Made by a program: the position numbers and the translations under genes. The notes beneath the pieces were generated by a model. That model ran no database searches. It saw only the letters and a list, made by a program, of their open reading frames with translations, and was not told the DNA's origin. A stretch of 64,000 bases of DNA from Alphaproteobacteria bacterium (GTDB taxonomy: Bacteria > Pseudomonadota > Alphaproteobacteria > Rhodobacterales > Rhodobacteraceae), in the NCBI GenBank assembly GCA_030427145.1, contig JAUHWT010000001.1, positions 1-64,000 on the forward strand, given 5' to 3'. This document shows positions 56,401 to 62,880 of the stretch, in pieces. The first letter of the stretch is position 1. Each line of letters opens with the position of its first letter.

Positions 56401-59400
56401 CATTGGCGAAGCCCGAGTAGGTTGCCGTCCAGGTGTTCGATCCGGAGTCGCGGTAGGTGTGGTAGGCCGATCCGTCGAGATCGACACCGCCGCTGTTGCT
56501 TGTCGGGAACTGGCCGTCAACGTTGCTGTTGAGCTGCGCGTTGGTTTTGGCACCCGTGTACCAGTCGTTGTTGTCGGCCTCAAAGTCGATCGGGTTTCCG
56601 GCCGCATCCGTGATGAGCGTGTCGCCGGTGATGGCGGCGCCGTAACGGTTGTTGTCGGTGATGCCGTCGATCGGGTCGGCGCCGAGGGTTCCGGCCGTGG
56701 TGTCGGTGGTGCCGACATTGATGGCGCGGACGACGTTGCCGCGAACGAGGGCTGCAAGGTTGGCCTCAAGGATAAATGCGGCACTTGCGGCTTCGGTCGT
56801 GTTGTCGGCGGCGTCGGAATAGGCTCCGGCCGCGATGGAGATCTGACCCTCGCCATTCGGCCAGGCGTTGTCATCGCGGGACAGGGTGTAGATCAGCGTG
56901 GCGGTTTTGCCGTCGGCGCTGATGTCCACGTCGGGTGCCGAGATGGTGTCGGGCACGATGCCGGTGAACTGAAGTTCATCGCCGTCGAGGCCGGTGAAGT
57001 CATCCGCATCAAAGCCGGTCTCATCGGAGAGAACCACGGTTGCGGTGCGCTCTCCGTCCTGGATGCTCTGTTCGTTCTCGACCGTGATCGAGACGATTTC
57101 AGGCGCGGTTTCGTCCGCTGGCGGCGTGTAGGTGCCGCCGAGTTTCCAGACCGCCAGGCCGCTCAGTTTGGCCTGGTCGACCTCGAGGCTGAACTCGACA
57201 TTCAGCTGGCCGTCGGTGACCACGACCTCGTAGGTCTTGATGACCTCGATGCCCGCACCACCGGCATCGTCGATGATGTCGTAATTGTCCTCAACCAGCT
57301 GATCCTCAACGAAGATGTCGAAGACACGCATGTTGTCGGGATCGGAGCTGGTATGGAGACCGTGATAGATTTCCGCAAACAGCAGATCGACGAGGTAGGT
57401 GCCGTTTTCGACCGGAATGGAGTAGCCCCATTTGGCCGCCGGAGCGGACGAACGCTCGACCGCGTGGATCGCGTCCAGTTCCGTGTTCGGGAAGTCGTGG
57501 GAGTTCGATGACGCGTTCGAGTGGGTTTTGAAGTCACCCGTCGACGTGTAGCCATCGCCCTGGCCGCCGGACGTGTTGGATTTAAAGTCGATGACCATGT
57601 CGCGCATGGTCACGCCTGTTACGGCCGGACCACCGGCGTTGATGGCGATGACGGGCGCCAGGGCCGGTTCAACCGCGATCCGCACGCCGTCGGAGGCCTG
57701 GGTGATCGAAATGGACGCGGCACCATCGGCCGGGTCGTAATCGGCAAGGTCGGGACCGGTCAGGGTGATGGTCTGGCCGCCGATGGTAATCTCAGCGGAG
57801 CCGGCCGAGCCGCCGAAGGTCGGCGTGCCGATGGTGTTGAGGGTTTCGCCCTCAATGATGACCTCGTCCTGGAAGGAGAAATCGGTGATTTCGTCGCCGC
57901 CCAGGTCCTCAAGAGTACCGCGCACACTGTCGGCACCCTCGCGGGTGATGACGGTGTTGTTGCCCGAGCCCACGCGGATCAGGTTGTCGAGGTCGTTGGC
58001 CTCAACCGTGAAGTCGGCGGAGGAGCCGGTGCCGTCGAAACGCTCCACATTCGCGGCCATCGGATCGAGATCCGTGTCGGTGCCGGTGTAGATCAGCGTG
58101 TCGGTGCCGGCGGATCCGTTTTGGTCAACCTCATCGGCGTTGGTGGCATAGAGCTCGTTGCCGAAAGCCTCGATCTCGATGCTGTTGAAGTCGATGGCTT
58201 CCAGCGGATTGCCTTCGGAGGTTTCCGCAAGAACACCTATTGCGGCACCCGAGGACAGAACCGGGCCGTCGCCGTCGGTGATGGTGTGGTTGCCGGTCAG
58301 AACGTCGCGCAGGACGCCCACGGGCAATGTGCTGTTGCTGAGCGGAATGGAGGTGAAGCCCGCGTCGCCTTCGAGGTGGTAGGATGTTTCAATCTCGAAG
58401 GTGTTGATGTTGACTTCGAACTTGAGCTCAACGGTGCCGATGGACGACGATGTCAGCGAAGGCACGGCTGCGGTGCCGAGCACCTGGTAGCCGCTGTCGC
58501 CGGTCTCGATGCCAACCTCAAAGCCTGGAACGCCGCCCACCGAGCCGAAGACGAAGCGGACGAAGTTTGCCTGCGTACCGTCGCCAAACATCATGCCGAC
58601 GAGCTGGCCGGGCTGGAGACCGCCATCCACGGACGGCACCCAGTTTTTGATGTTGAACACGGCCTCGACACGGTCGGTGTCGCTGGACGGTTTGATGCCG
58701 GTGTGCAGAACGTCACGGGCATCGTTCTCGGAACCAACGACGCTGCCAGGAACGACCGCCTTGATCTGAAGGCGGGGTGCGTTCGCGCCGGGGATGATGT
58801 TGCCGCCGTTGTCGAACAGGCCGTCAACAACCGCGCCGGGCTCGGCACCATCGGCGATGGTTGTCGCGTCCTTGTTGGGCGTTTCGCCGTCCAGGGCCGC
58901 GCCAAGCAGGCCGGTGTTGGACAGGGTGCCGGGGAAGTCGGTGGACAGGGCCTCGAATTCCAGGGACAGCTTCTGGCCCGGCGCGATGTCGTAGCCGTTG
59001 CTGGAGCTGTATTCGAACGGGTCGTGGATATTGTCGACGCCGTCGAAGTCATTGTCGGTCGGGTCAACAATTTCCTGGCCTGCGAGAGGAACGGCACCGT
59101 TCGCGGGCTGCAGAATTTGAATGGAGTTCTGGCCGAGTTTGGCGATCCAGATGGAGCCCTGGAAGGGCTGGGACAGGCCCTGGTTGAAATACTGGTCGCC
59201 AAGCGTTGCAATGCCGAGCGGGTTTCCTCCACCAAGGCTTATTACCTCGCGGTCAGCCGCAACGGTGAAGCCCTGGCCGTTGGTGGTGGTGCCAACGGTT
59301 CCATCTGCCTCACGTCCGATGATGATCAGCTCACCATTGTAGTCGGTGGTGAGGATCGCGCCGGACATGTCGATATTGCCCTCGTCCAGGATGGTCGAGG

Positions 59401-61123
59401 TGTACTCGGCGAGGCCGTTGACCGAACCGTTGCCGGTGTCGACGGCGCCGTCGTATTTGCCGGCTTCCTTATAGTCGCCTTCGATTTTGTTGGGTTCAGC
59501 GACGATGTCCGCGATATCGGCGGGCAGTCCGGACTGGCCCAGCAGAGTGGAGTTGGCCGGAGCATCCTCACCAACGGGAAGGGCAACGCCGGTGCCGTCC
59601 TCGAGTTTGTAGATGTTGTATTCGATGCCAGGCTCAACAGCCAGAACGCGACTGGTCAGTTCACCGGCATCGGCGCCGTAAACGCCGGTTGTGGGATAGA
59701 GCGCATCATTGTTCTCAAGGCTTTCGAGGAACGCGATCACCTGGTCGTAGTCGGTCGGGGCGCCCTCGGTGTCGTCATAGCTCGCCTTGTTGGAGATCAG
59801 CAGGAAGGCGTCGTCCGTACCGTTGCCGGGCGAGAACAGAAGTCCGGCAAGCGCACCTTCGGCGCGGGTCGGGTTCGGATGACCACCATAGACATAGGTC
59901 AGGCCGTTGGATTCGTACGTGACCGGGCCGGTGTTGCCCTGCGACAGGTCCCGCCCGTCAAGGTCGTCGGAGCGGGTGACCTCATGGAAGTTATCCTTGT
60001 TGGACGGGTTCCAGTTGACGAGGTTGATGTCATCATCCGCGTCGCCGTCACCGTTATTGAGGTTGGTGGAGATGTAATTGAGCGCCTGGGCCAGATCGAC
60101 CGCGCCATTTTCGCCGGCCTCACCGATGGGGCGGCCACCCCAGGAGTTGTTCGCACCGTTGTCGTAGGTCCAGACACGGCCGTCCTCGGTAACTTCCACG
60201 TCGTAGGAATTGCGATAGCCCGGCGAATAGATCTGCACCGGGCTGTCAGCTTCAATTTTTGCGCTGTTCAGGCCGTCATTGCCGCCCTGCGGGTCGTTGT
60301 TATCGTTTTCGCCGTCACGGGTCGGGTCGTCGAGGGTCGGCATGTCGTAGACATAGGACCGGCCGCTGCTGGCATCGGTCAGGATGTCCATGGCGTTGAT
60401 CGCGTCGAGGTCAACCTCAAGGATCGCGGCGCTGTAGGGCTGTTCCTGCTGACCGGCGAAGTTGTTGGACGGGGCGCCGGTGTTGGCGTTACCGCCGTTT
60501 GCAACGAGAAGGCGCTCGGAGATGAGGACACCGTTGGCGTCGACCTCCTGAATGATCTCCAGACCGTTCAGAGCGTGGTTTTCCTCGGACCGGGCCAGGC
60601 CGCGAACGATGTCGATGGGCTCCCAGCTGTCCGGGCCGGTCTGCACCAGCTTGGTGATAACGCCGGAGTTGGTGTCGAGATTGACGTCGCCGCCGCCGGT
60701 CCCGGCGCCGATGCGCTGGTCGGTCGAGGTGACGTACATCGTCACGGCGGGGGTATCCGTGGGTGTTGTCGTCAGCTGGCCGTTGGTGTCGATATAAAGG
60801 CGGTTGCCGCTGTCGTCGTACTGGTTGGTGACGTCGATACCTGTCACCTGGCGCGTGGTGCCGGGGTTGGGGGTGCCGTCGTCGTTGAAGTTGGGGATGT
60901 TTTTGACATCGGAGATCGTCGTCATGTCGGTGACGAAGAACTTGGCCTCCGGGTTGGCGTCGCTGGGGCTGTCGCCGAACTCAACCGTCATGACGTGAAC
61001 GTCGCCGGTCACTTCCGTCACGTAGAGCCTGCCGTCGGAGCCCCAGACGAGCGCGCTTGGCGAGTTCAGATTAAAACCGTTGAGGTCGAGAACGCTTGCC
61101 GAAAAATTGTCGGTAACAGCCAT
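44462..61123 (-). CDS. Giant multidomain secreted protein, putative type I secretion substrate
   Basis: 5553 residues in one uninterrupted frame, acidic and with no cysteine noticed. AGGGGA precedes the ATG by about 8 bases. No Sec signal peptide is seen. Approximate modules: propeller-like region with SGKL- and NHL-type features (1-670); TSP3-like calcium stretch plus jelly roll (685-975); RTX-like patch (1040-1085); malectin-like (1155-1330, 1465-1655, 2330-2498); Calx-beta-like (1665-1775, 2210-2328, 2505-2625); jelly rolls (1775-2035, 2668-2918, 4135-4372, 4531-4775); PPC-like (2040-2208); cadherin/Ig-like (2925-3311, 3465-3638, 3795-4089); CBM6-like (3315-3462, 3641-3788); carbohydrate-binding-like (5155-5365); and a C-terminal beta-sandwich (5381-5553). 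The ABC transporter and HlyD genes upstream on the same strand suggest type I export. It is likely a surface adhesin or polysaccharide-binding protein; a role in biofilm or attachment is inference. Confidence 0.85.
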   Translation of the reverse strand: MAVTDNFSASVLDLNGFNLNSPSALVWGSDGRLYVTEVTGDVHVMTVEFGDSPSDANPEAKFFVTDMTTISDVKNIPNFNDDGTPNPGTTRQVTGIDVTNQYDDSGNRLYIDTNGQLTTTPTDTPAVTMYVTSTDQRIGAGTGGGDVNLDTNSGVITKLVQTGPDSWEPIDIVRGLARSEENHALNGLEIIQEVDANGVLISERLLVANGGNANTGAPSNNFAGQQEQPYSAAILEVDLDAINAMDILTDASSGRSYVYDMPTLDDPTRDGENDNNDPQGGNDGLNSAKIEADSPVQIYSPGYRNSYDVEVTEDGRVWTYDNGANNSWGGRPIGEAGENGAVDLAQALNYISTNLNNGDGDADDDINLVNWNPSNKDNFHEVTRSDDLDGRDLSQGNTGPVTYESNGLTYVYGGHPNPTRAEGALAGLLFSPGNGTDDAFLLISNKASYDDTEGAPTDYDQVIAFLESLENNDALYPTTGVYGADAGELTSRVLAVEPGIEYNIYKLEDGTGVALPVGEDAPANSTLLGQSGLPADIADIVAEPNKIEGDYKEAGKYDGAVDTGNGSVNGLAEYTSTILDEGNIDMSGAILTTDYNGELIIIGREADGTVGTTTNGQGFTVAADREVISLGGGNPLGIATLGDQYFNQGLSQPFQGSIWIAKLGQNSIQILQPANGAVPLAGQEIVDPTDNDFDGVDNIHDPFEYSSSNGYDIAPGQKLSLEFEALSTDFPGTLSNTGLLGAALDGETPNKDATTIADGAEPGAVVDGLFDNGGNIIPGANAPRLQIKAVVPGSVVGSENDARDVLHTGIKPSSDTDRVEAVFNIKNWVPSVDGGLQPGQLVGMMFGDGTQANFVRFVFGSVGGVPGFEVGIETGDSGYQVLGTAAVPSLTSSSIGTVELKFEVNINTFEIETSYHLEGDAGFTSIPLSNSTLPVGVLRDVLTGNHTITDGDGPVLSSGAAIGVLAETSEGNPLEAIDFNSIEIEAFGNELYATNADEVDQNGSAGTDTLIYTGTDTDLDPMAANVERFDGTGSSADFTVEANDLDNLIRVGSGNNTVITREGADSVRGTLEDLGGDEITDFSFQDEVIIEGETLNTIGTPTFGGSAGSAEITIGGQTITLTGPDLADYDPADGAASISITQASDGVRIAVEPALAPVIAINAGGPAVTGVTMRDMVIDFKSNTSGGQGDGYTSTGDFKTHSNASSNSHDFPNTELDAIHAVERSSAPAAKWGYSIPVENGTYLVDLLFAEIYHGLHTSSDPDNMRVFDIFVEDQLVEDNYDIIDDAGGAGIEVIKTYEVVVTDGQLNVEFSLEVDQAKLSGLAVWKLGGTYTPPADETAPEIVSITVENEQSIQDGERTATVVLSDETGFDADDFTGLDGDELQFTGIVPDTISAPDVDISADGKTATLIYTLSRDDNAWPNGEGQISIAAGAYSDAADNTTEAASAAFILEANLAALVRGNVVRAINVGTTDTTAGTLGADPIDGITDNNRYGAAITGDTLITDAAGNPIDFEADNNDWYTGAKTNAQLNSNVDGQFPTSNSGGVDLDGSAYHTYRDSGSNTWTATYSGFANGSYVVELHFAELYHSSANARVGDFYVQGDLVLNDFDVFAEAGGADKPISRTHNVLVTDGTITVTVDSSQGEAGYSAIAVYEAVPSDLPATISVADATAVEGGDATVTFTRIGDLTEAVTVDYQINPGSADASDISAALTGSVVIPANSGSVTLPIAITDDSDEEPAEIFTVSITGVSGDAVIADATGTVTIGASDSDLQIPAGGTILELDFETNGDPLTEGGFDGVLGGSGALDAAVQTTVSGGKLIVETSNGDLSEAPQTASKNDFVKSVDLTDQALTEIYLTTRFDNPFTADVLAANGVTNGVIPNYAQQGILISTTAANAQDEDQFVKTVFGGNGGNAIQMWSQGEIDQKILISDISAAAAAPFGLADIASVEMSLAVDRSAASPTVAQIVTFFDAQGAILGGVRPEATPGFLTAPALAMPADVVAALNGGTSVVGVTSTDYQDLGSFEASWDFLSVTSPQQAADPGDTAFGTAFGDLSDDRLDPTDGGTLSLGDNLLTATQQGPGIEEERDRDYITFTVPTGHVLSAIELDGYETTEIAPFGFLGLQEGTALTVDPVTGQPDPDGTPLLGGLVYSPGEIGDNILPDIGAFTQEGVPITGFTGPLGEGTYTLWLNQGGNPTTASFNFIVTEAPVADITLSISDAPTLVEAGDINDTTLEFAVTASDAGFNGDVDVTFNATGAPGQTQTLTFVNGAATLTIDVANDDDDNGDDTIDVTLTGGSNAASDTFLISATNGTASGTVTEDDTDAPTLIRGDMVLAYNAGGGNVEGDGVTFVGASNGGGVFAGGTDFEDNNGGNKHQPLFDGTVYETEVNDNGDGNFTFSSDDLDPSKSYFVDLYFAEIYASDPGVRIFNVSAEDGAEPVLANFDVLAANGGDINAPVIIELSDPISPGANGKIDLSFDVALDGEGEPYDRAKVSAIVIREAVEPVVETAAVSVADASFDEETGLGTVEFTRTGPTDEAITVSYSLTDVSATSGDDYTAPSGTVVIAAGETTATVDITLNNDELDEGAETFTVTITGATDANGAVDFSATPATVTITDGDAAPLPVGFAPGDDLDQDGVANSEDDDIDGDTLLNGDETFVYDATNAGTALTAGQTVRLEFDTDGTPFENGLTGALVSNKPEVEEIKLADASVSGGKLNITATSGDHHNNANGQQNALVAAYSAAEGLRVTTRFDMPDFISTTAELDAPTNFQSAGVVIGTDQDNLMKIVFGRTGFEFELAQDNVGGNAAVAAPVYLESFGNADAASVEVTLEAYIEDDNGTPVPMFRALGTLFNANDEAISETAPLLSNGLEILGTLGAAILAGDPVGAGVIQTSTPTGNSRDTFSVSYDFLEVQSLGTPPANEAPTVDQAIGAQTTDEDAAFSFAVPADAFADDADLAELTLTATLADGSELPAWLSFTGTTFTGTPLDADVGTISVRVTATDQGGLSVSQDFDLDVLNTNDAPTLEIPTADTTGKVGEAFLLELPDGMFADDDLDSDDSLTITVTDLPDGVAYVDGAISGTPTTAGTYTVTVTATDGDLEVATDSFEIVVEGLENAAPTVDQVIAAQQIDEDAALSFTVPSDAFADDAGAENLILTATLADGSDLPAWLTFDGTTFTGTPLDADVAALSVRVTATDGEGLSVSQDFDLTVNNTNDAPTLEIPTDDTTGTVGEAFSLTLPEDMFADDDHDSGDSLSIEVTDLPDGVAYSDGVISGTPTTPGTYTVTVTATDQAFEVATDSFDIVVSDGTVTPPADPVRIQGEDADTMTGYQVQNNNASDGNALIYVPLGQSAGTATFNIGEQLAPGTYRMAIAYFDENDGESTLDISVTGDSGTTTASLVMDDDATSGNAAQASSLRTKVLTTVTVDANSVLTLNGTRDQAEHVRVDYFEFTPLAPVVDPENEAPEAPFGLQDQSVIERDAFEYDVASEFYDPEEDPMTFEVSGPEWLTITDGVLSGTPEAGDIGTFTVTVTASDGNSTTVETFDITVEDKNDAPETTGIPRQAVSVGSAVSLDVNAYFSDQDVGDVLEFRVEGGLPAGLTFENGVFSGSPLAAGSVPVTVIASDGEFEVSSTFIFDVLGEQRETIRIEAEDMDLAPQGFFTRQTSDGPEIIQMLRNRDGEATIDLGANFDARGSYDVRVAFYDENDGVSSASLAYQTGGEEFVTFAEWEFDQDGGGNGAQIQNRRTLTFNGLEIGDDTVLRLQASSKEFEHARFDYIELIPAAGEVNLAPAASPIDNIEQAIAGPIELDLMAIGAFNDPEEDALTYSLISGPAWLTMENGVLTGTPTEAGTFQVTVGATDGPANSGVIVPNTFTITVDAVPVNAAPTVALTPVLTELSELADVTAAIKVADITVTDDLDGTNVLTLSGANADLFEIVGEELFLKANAALDFETLAELNVTVEVDDATVGNTPDATADLVLAITDGNEAPTVALTPIVTSLAEDADTSLGIRVADIVITDDALGTSVLALDGADAASFEIIGDGLFLKADAALDYETQTALDVTVTVDDDTVGATPDASADFQLAVTDVDDGEVDPYAPQGDLDDDDTINSADSDIDGDGIDNVDDAFAWDAQNGQVLLDGQSIHLEFDTDGTPYQNGLTGLLQSPDAGYNEEVAENASVSDGALRVLTSNGDNGGANSGQNNFMVGIKRDDDFTVETRIANPFKDAAPTNYQQIGLALGLDQDNFLKLVYGSGANTFELTKDIGGSEGKVSTGLPGGVAFADIDELVLNISVEIEGGVSTANGTVTLIGATGQIGDPIELGPQTLDGDLGTALADPAATVGVGVTQSHYNNKPQFEATYEYLHVDAGGVAVVDEQAPTATFEIVNPEDANSDLTILVTFADASGIDAATLGAEDLILVAAGFETGSQATLVGFDAGTGVAEFSFAAPNGGWSESTTFAVRIPDGAVADASPAANAIAETTSNGFTIDIGATNEDPFAPDGDLDNDDIANSVDTDIDGDGIDNINDHFAWDAENGTLLETGASIELNFDTDGTVYQNGFTGLLQGGTPGSSALANFDEETGTATVSGGKLNVTASNGDTGGTNNPDDDYQLGIKNSDFTVEARVDNPFLSSGAANFDQVGIHVGVDSTDFAKLVFGFTGETFEFSSRTNDAEDKLGGALPVGLDGFSAVDLKMVVQAGSASSASLQGFATFLDAGGNPIAGATNVSFGTLNVTGALAAAIFDTDTGVGAGFTQTQYSGVDAPFQTAMDSFKVTANGGSAPVDPTGALEAFEGESDLKTDATYGGNAVGSAVLEIMTGESNVQSSNYGNNSFEVTNTGDKKISAIFIDVSGALYQDSVFDPDGKGGDNAAKPWAVNSDGNTGAYVSGSGYYLPGQAPIAGSLPSNGGFKGAMVKFSDSSDGGFQNGETVGFSGDMDPNSIAGLAKNGTDGVDTGATQGWDVGGISGHELIGSLFTVLFDDGTTASGQLGSDKSNAGSHALATQAPAGNDVSIAVNGTAQGSIGTYGQTLPTVIVTGEPGDTVRITMSRGFDPVTNTSSGIDGLVESRLARYDFKANNAFDEQSVDVVIGANGTFDASSMFNYGSANGTGKGSFDGDTTAPIAFVASVIEPGSGLPVGAVTSPVYLTNVGGPVEGGGGHTPVDGYYQIINSGASNARFKVQFEDENGPGGQNPGGNWSFLDSADGDGNQNGFQGDGYYLWGDEDSESLNNPQANSFLEYTIYIPEGDEGNYTMRVRASRDPGGAGDQQNDVWLKIDDDAEALQTNQSPTVSNSGFVKVYGTGTSNWGFGQNLDGEPDPNFQATFTLDAGVHTITFAGRSQGYHLDYWELMKGTGQGINAANSTFVEGDPTDGGDNGGGGGEPTPGTIVSSIAAGSDDREEFGGIGSSDIELGLNGPNEQYADLRFTGITLSDTADIESAYFEFNAFEDSSGSANFVIQIEDTLDNPTFTNGDGNSRSYLNEEVEWNNVEQWTENQNYQSADISTLIEALIEDGGIDALDALSFRITGSGGRAAHAFNSDGEAAKLIINYDDFG
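48855..49475 (-). repeat. Tandem pair of cadherin-like units inside the giant gene
   Basis: Two adjacent units of about 310 bp (residues about 3882-3985 and 3986-4089). Both begin APTVALTP, share IRVADI/IKVADI ... SFEI or LFEI ... LFLKA-AALD-ET and end in a VDD-TVG-TPDA-AD segment. They form one direct duplication within the coding region. Confidence 0.75.
51190..52355 (-). repeat. Tandem duplication of a two-domain cadherin/Ig block in the giant gene
   Basis: Two direct copies of about 580 bp (residues about 2925-3115 and 3116-3311). Each encodes APTVDQ.I.AQ ... TFTGTPLDADV ... RVTATD ... LSVSQDFDL followed by NTNDAPTLEIPT ... GEAF.L.LP ... SGTPTT.GTYTVTVTATD. The copies are nearly identical in protein over long stretches, indicating a fairly recent duplication or gene conversion. 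Confidence 0.78.
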
Positions 61124-61511
61124 GATATATTCCCCTAGTACTCAAATTCCGCAAAAAACGCGGAAAACACCCATTAAAAGGCCAACTACACCAGCACCTC
61201 CCGAAGTGTTTCTTCGGACGATGAGCTTCGTATTGCATTCGCTTTAGGAAAAACCGGTCGATTGAACCGTCCGTTTGGCTGCGTGATCGAATACCCGCTG
61301 TTCCAAAATACGCTGGAACCCCTGATCGTGCAGCCTGTGCCCTCCCGGTTCGACTACTGCCGAACGTTGGATTACACTTTAGACAAATTTTTACTCAATA
61401 AAACGATTTGTTAGGTTAATTTTAGGCAGGGTTAACCGGTTAATTTTGTTTGTTTTCAATGATTATTTGTGACTCATTTTGTTACTTAAATAAATGTGTT
61501 CGAAAAGAAGT
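61124..61511. promoter_or_regulatory. AT-rich upstream region of the giant gene
   Basis: A 388-base non-coding stretch between the terminator after the HlyD gene and the giant-gene start, clearly richer in A+T than its surroundings around 61370-61510. It must contain the promoter and leader of the giant gene. Apart from the GGTTAA cluster listed separately I see no recognised regulator site and no gene. Confidence 0.6.
61414..61443. promoter_or_regulatory. GGTTAA cluster with TTAACCGGTTAA palindrome
   Basis: GGTTAA occurs at 61414, 61430 and 61438. The last lies within the perfect 12-bp palindrome TTAACCGGTTAA (61432-61443), about 310 bases before the giant-gene start. TTAACC resembles half of the CtrA site of alphaproteobacteria, but the 7-base spacing of the full CtrA box is not present. 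It could bind a dimeric regulator. No target is proven. Confidence 0.35.
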
Positions 61512-61536
61512 GGAGGCCGGAACGGGTCCGGCCTCC
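61512..61536 (-). terminator. Hairpin terminator after the HlyD-type adaptor gene
   Basis: Perfect 10-bp stem (GGAGGCCGGA / TCCGGCCTCC) with a five-base loop. It is followed on the minus strand by a short T-rich stretch (CTTCTTTTCG), 37 bases after the adaptor-gene stop. It separates the transporter genes from the giant gene transcriptionally. Confidence 0.75.
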
Positions 61537-61572
61537 AGTGCGATGTTGCTGATTCCTTCCTTTGGGAGAGAT

Positions 61573-62880
61573 CTACCTCTCGCGGAAGGCCCGGTAGAAG
61601 TAGTCCGCCAGCGGCTGGGTAAAGTAGCTCAGCGGCGTACGGTCCTCGGTGCTGATGAAGGCCTCCACCGGCATGCCGGGCAACAGGCGGCGGTCATCGA
61701 GCTTTTCCATGCTTTCCGCGTCGATGGCCAGGTCGGTCCGGTAGAACGGCTGACCCGTGACTTCGTCGAGGAAAACATCCGCTGAGACGTGCTCCACATG
61801 GCCGGTCATGTCCGGGGTGGTGCGGGCGTCGAATGCGGCAAAGCGCAGGATCGCGGACTGGCCCTGGCGGACCTGGTCGATGGCGGCGGCCTCGATGCGG
61901 GTGCGCACGATCAGCTCAACGTCCTGGGGGACGATATAGAGGATCGGTTCAGCCGGTTTCATGACCTCCCGGATTGTGTCGGCCGCGCTGTTGTAGACGA
62001 TACCGGCCACGGGTGCGCGCACCTCAAGGCGGGCGATGTCGTCTTTCAGGGTGCGGCGGCGGGCGCGAAGTTCGATTTCGCGGTATTCCACGTCGCGCAG
62101 CTCATCGATGGCTTCCTCACGCTGGAGGGTGCTGAGTTTGAGCTTTTCGATCTCGGTTTCCGCGAGTGCCCCGCGCATTTCGGCAACCTCGGACAGGATC
62201 TGCGCCCGGGCCCCGCGCAACTGCGACAGCTCGCGGCGGGCGGTCAGGACGCGGCTCGACTGGGTCAGGCCCTGTTTCAGCAGCGCCTCCATCGAGGCAA
62301 GGTCCTCTTCCATGAAGCCGATCTGTTCGTCAGTGGCGACCCGCTGACCCTCAAGGCCGTCAAGCTGGCTCAGGATCTGGCCGTGGCGTTCCTCAAGCTG
62401 GTCAAGTTCCTGGCGGATCGCGCCGCGACGGGTGGCATACTGACTCACCTGGGCCTGCATCAGCTCGGCAAGATCAGGGGTGGTTTCGGCCCGTTCGATC
62501 AGTTCCGGGTGGAATTCGATCTCCTCGCGCTCGTCCCGCTGGGCCGCGAGACGGTCCTTGCGGGCGATGAGTTCGAAATACTGCCCCTCGACAATTTCAA
62601 GCTCGGCGAGCAGCGTGTCGCCCTCAAGACGAAGGAGAACGTCGCCCTGCTCCACCGCATCGCCGTCGCGGACGAGGATTTCCTCCACGACGCCGCCGGT
62701 TGGATGCTGCACAACCTGGCGGTTGCCGCTGACCTCCACGGTTCCGCTGGAGATCACGGCACCGGCGATGCGGGCGTTGACGCTCCAGCCGCCCAGGGCG
62801 AACACGAGGAAGCAGAGGGCTGTGAAGCCGATCAGGACGAACAGCCTGAACCGGATGACGGGTGTCTGCTGAATGTTCAT
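61573..62880 (-). CDS. HlyD family type I secretion periplasmic adaptor
   Basis: 435-residue membrane-fusion protein linking the inner-membrane ABC transporter to an outer-membrane TolC-type channel. A single N-terminal membrane helix (about 12-34, FVLIGFTALCFLVFALGGW) precedes a lipoyl-like segment (VEVSGNRQVVQHPTGGVVEEILVRDGD). Two long coiled-coil regions (about 100-285) and a barrel domain with VRTRIEAAAIDQVRQGQSA follow. The C-terminus LLPGMPVEAFISTEDRTPLSYFTQPL is the HlyD-type I secretion signature. It overlaps the ABC gene by 4 bases. No TolC gene is in the window. Confidence 0.94.
   Translation of the reverse strand: MNIQQTPVIRFRLFVLIGFTALCFLVFALGGWSVNARIAGAVISSGTVEVSGNRQVVQHPTGGVVEEILVRDGDAVEQGDVLLRLEGDTLLAELEIVEGQYFELIARKDRLAAQRDEREEIEFHPELIERAETTPDLAELMQAQVSQYATRRGAIRQELDQLEERHGQILSQLDGLEGQRVATDEQIGFMEEDLASMEALLKQGLTQSSRVLTARRELSQLRGARAQILSEVAEMRGALAETEIEKLKLSTLQREEAIDELRDVEYREIELRARRRTLKDDIARLEVRAPVAGIVYNSAADTIREVMKPAEPILYIVPQDVELIVRTRIEAAAIDQVRQGQSAILRFAAFDARTTPDMTGHVEHVSADVFLDEVTGQPFYRTDLAIDAESMEKLDDRRLLPGMPVEAFISTEDRTPLSYFTQPLADYFYRAFRER

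Noticed and set aside
57521-61138. 1205-codon open frame on the plus strand
   Set aside because: It is the same antisense effect opposite the N-terminal part of the giant gene.
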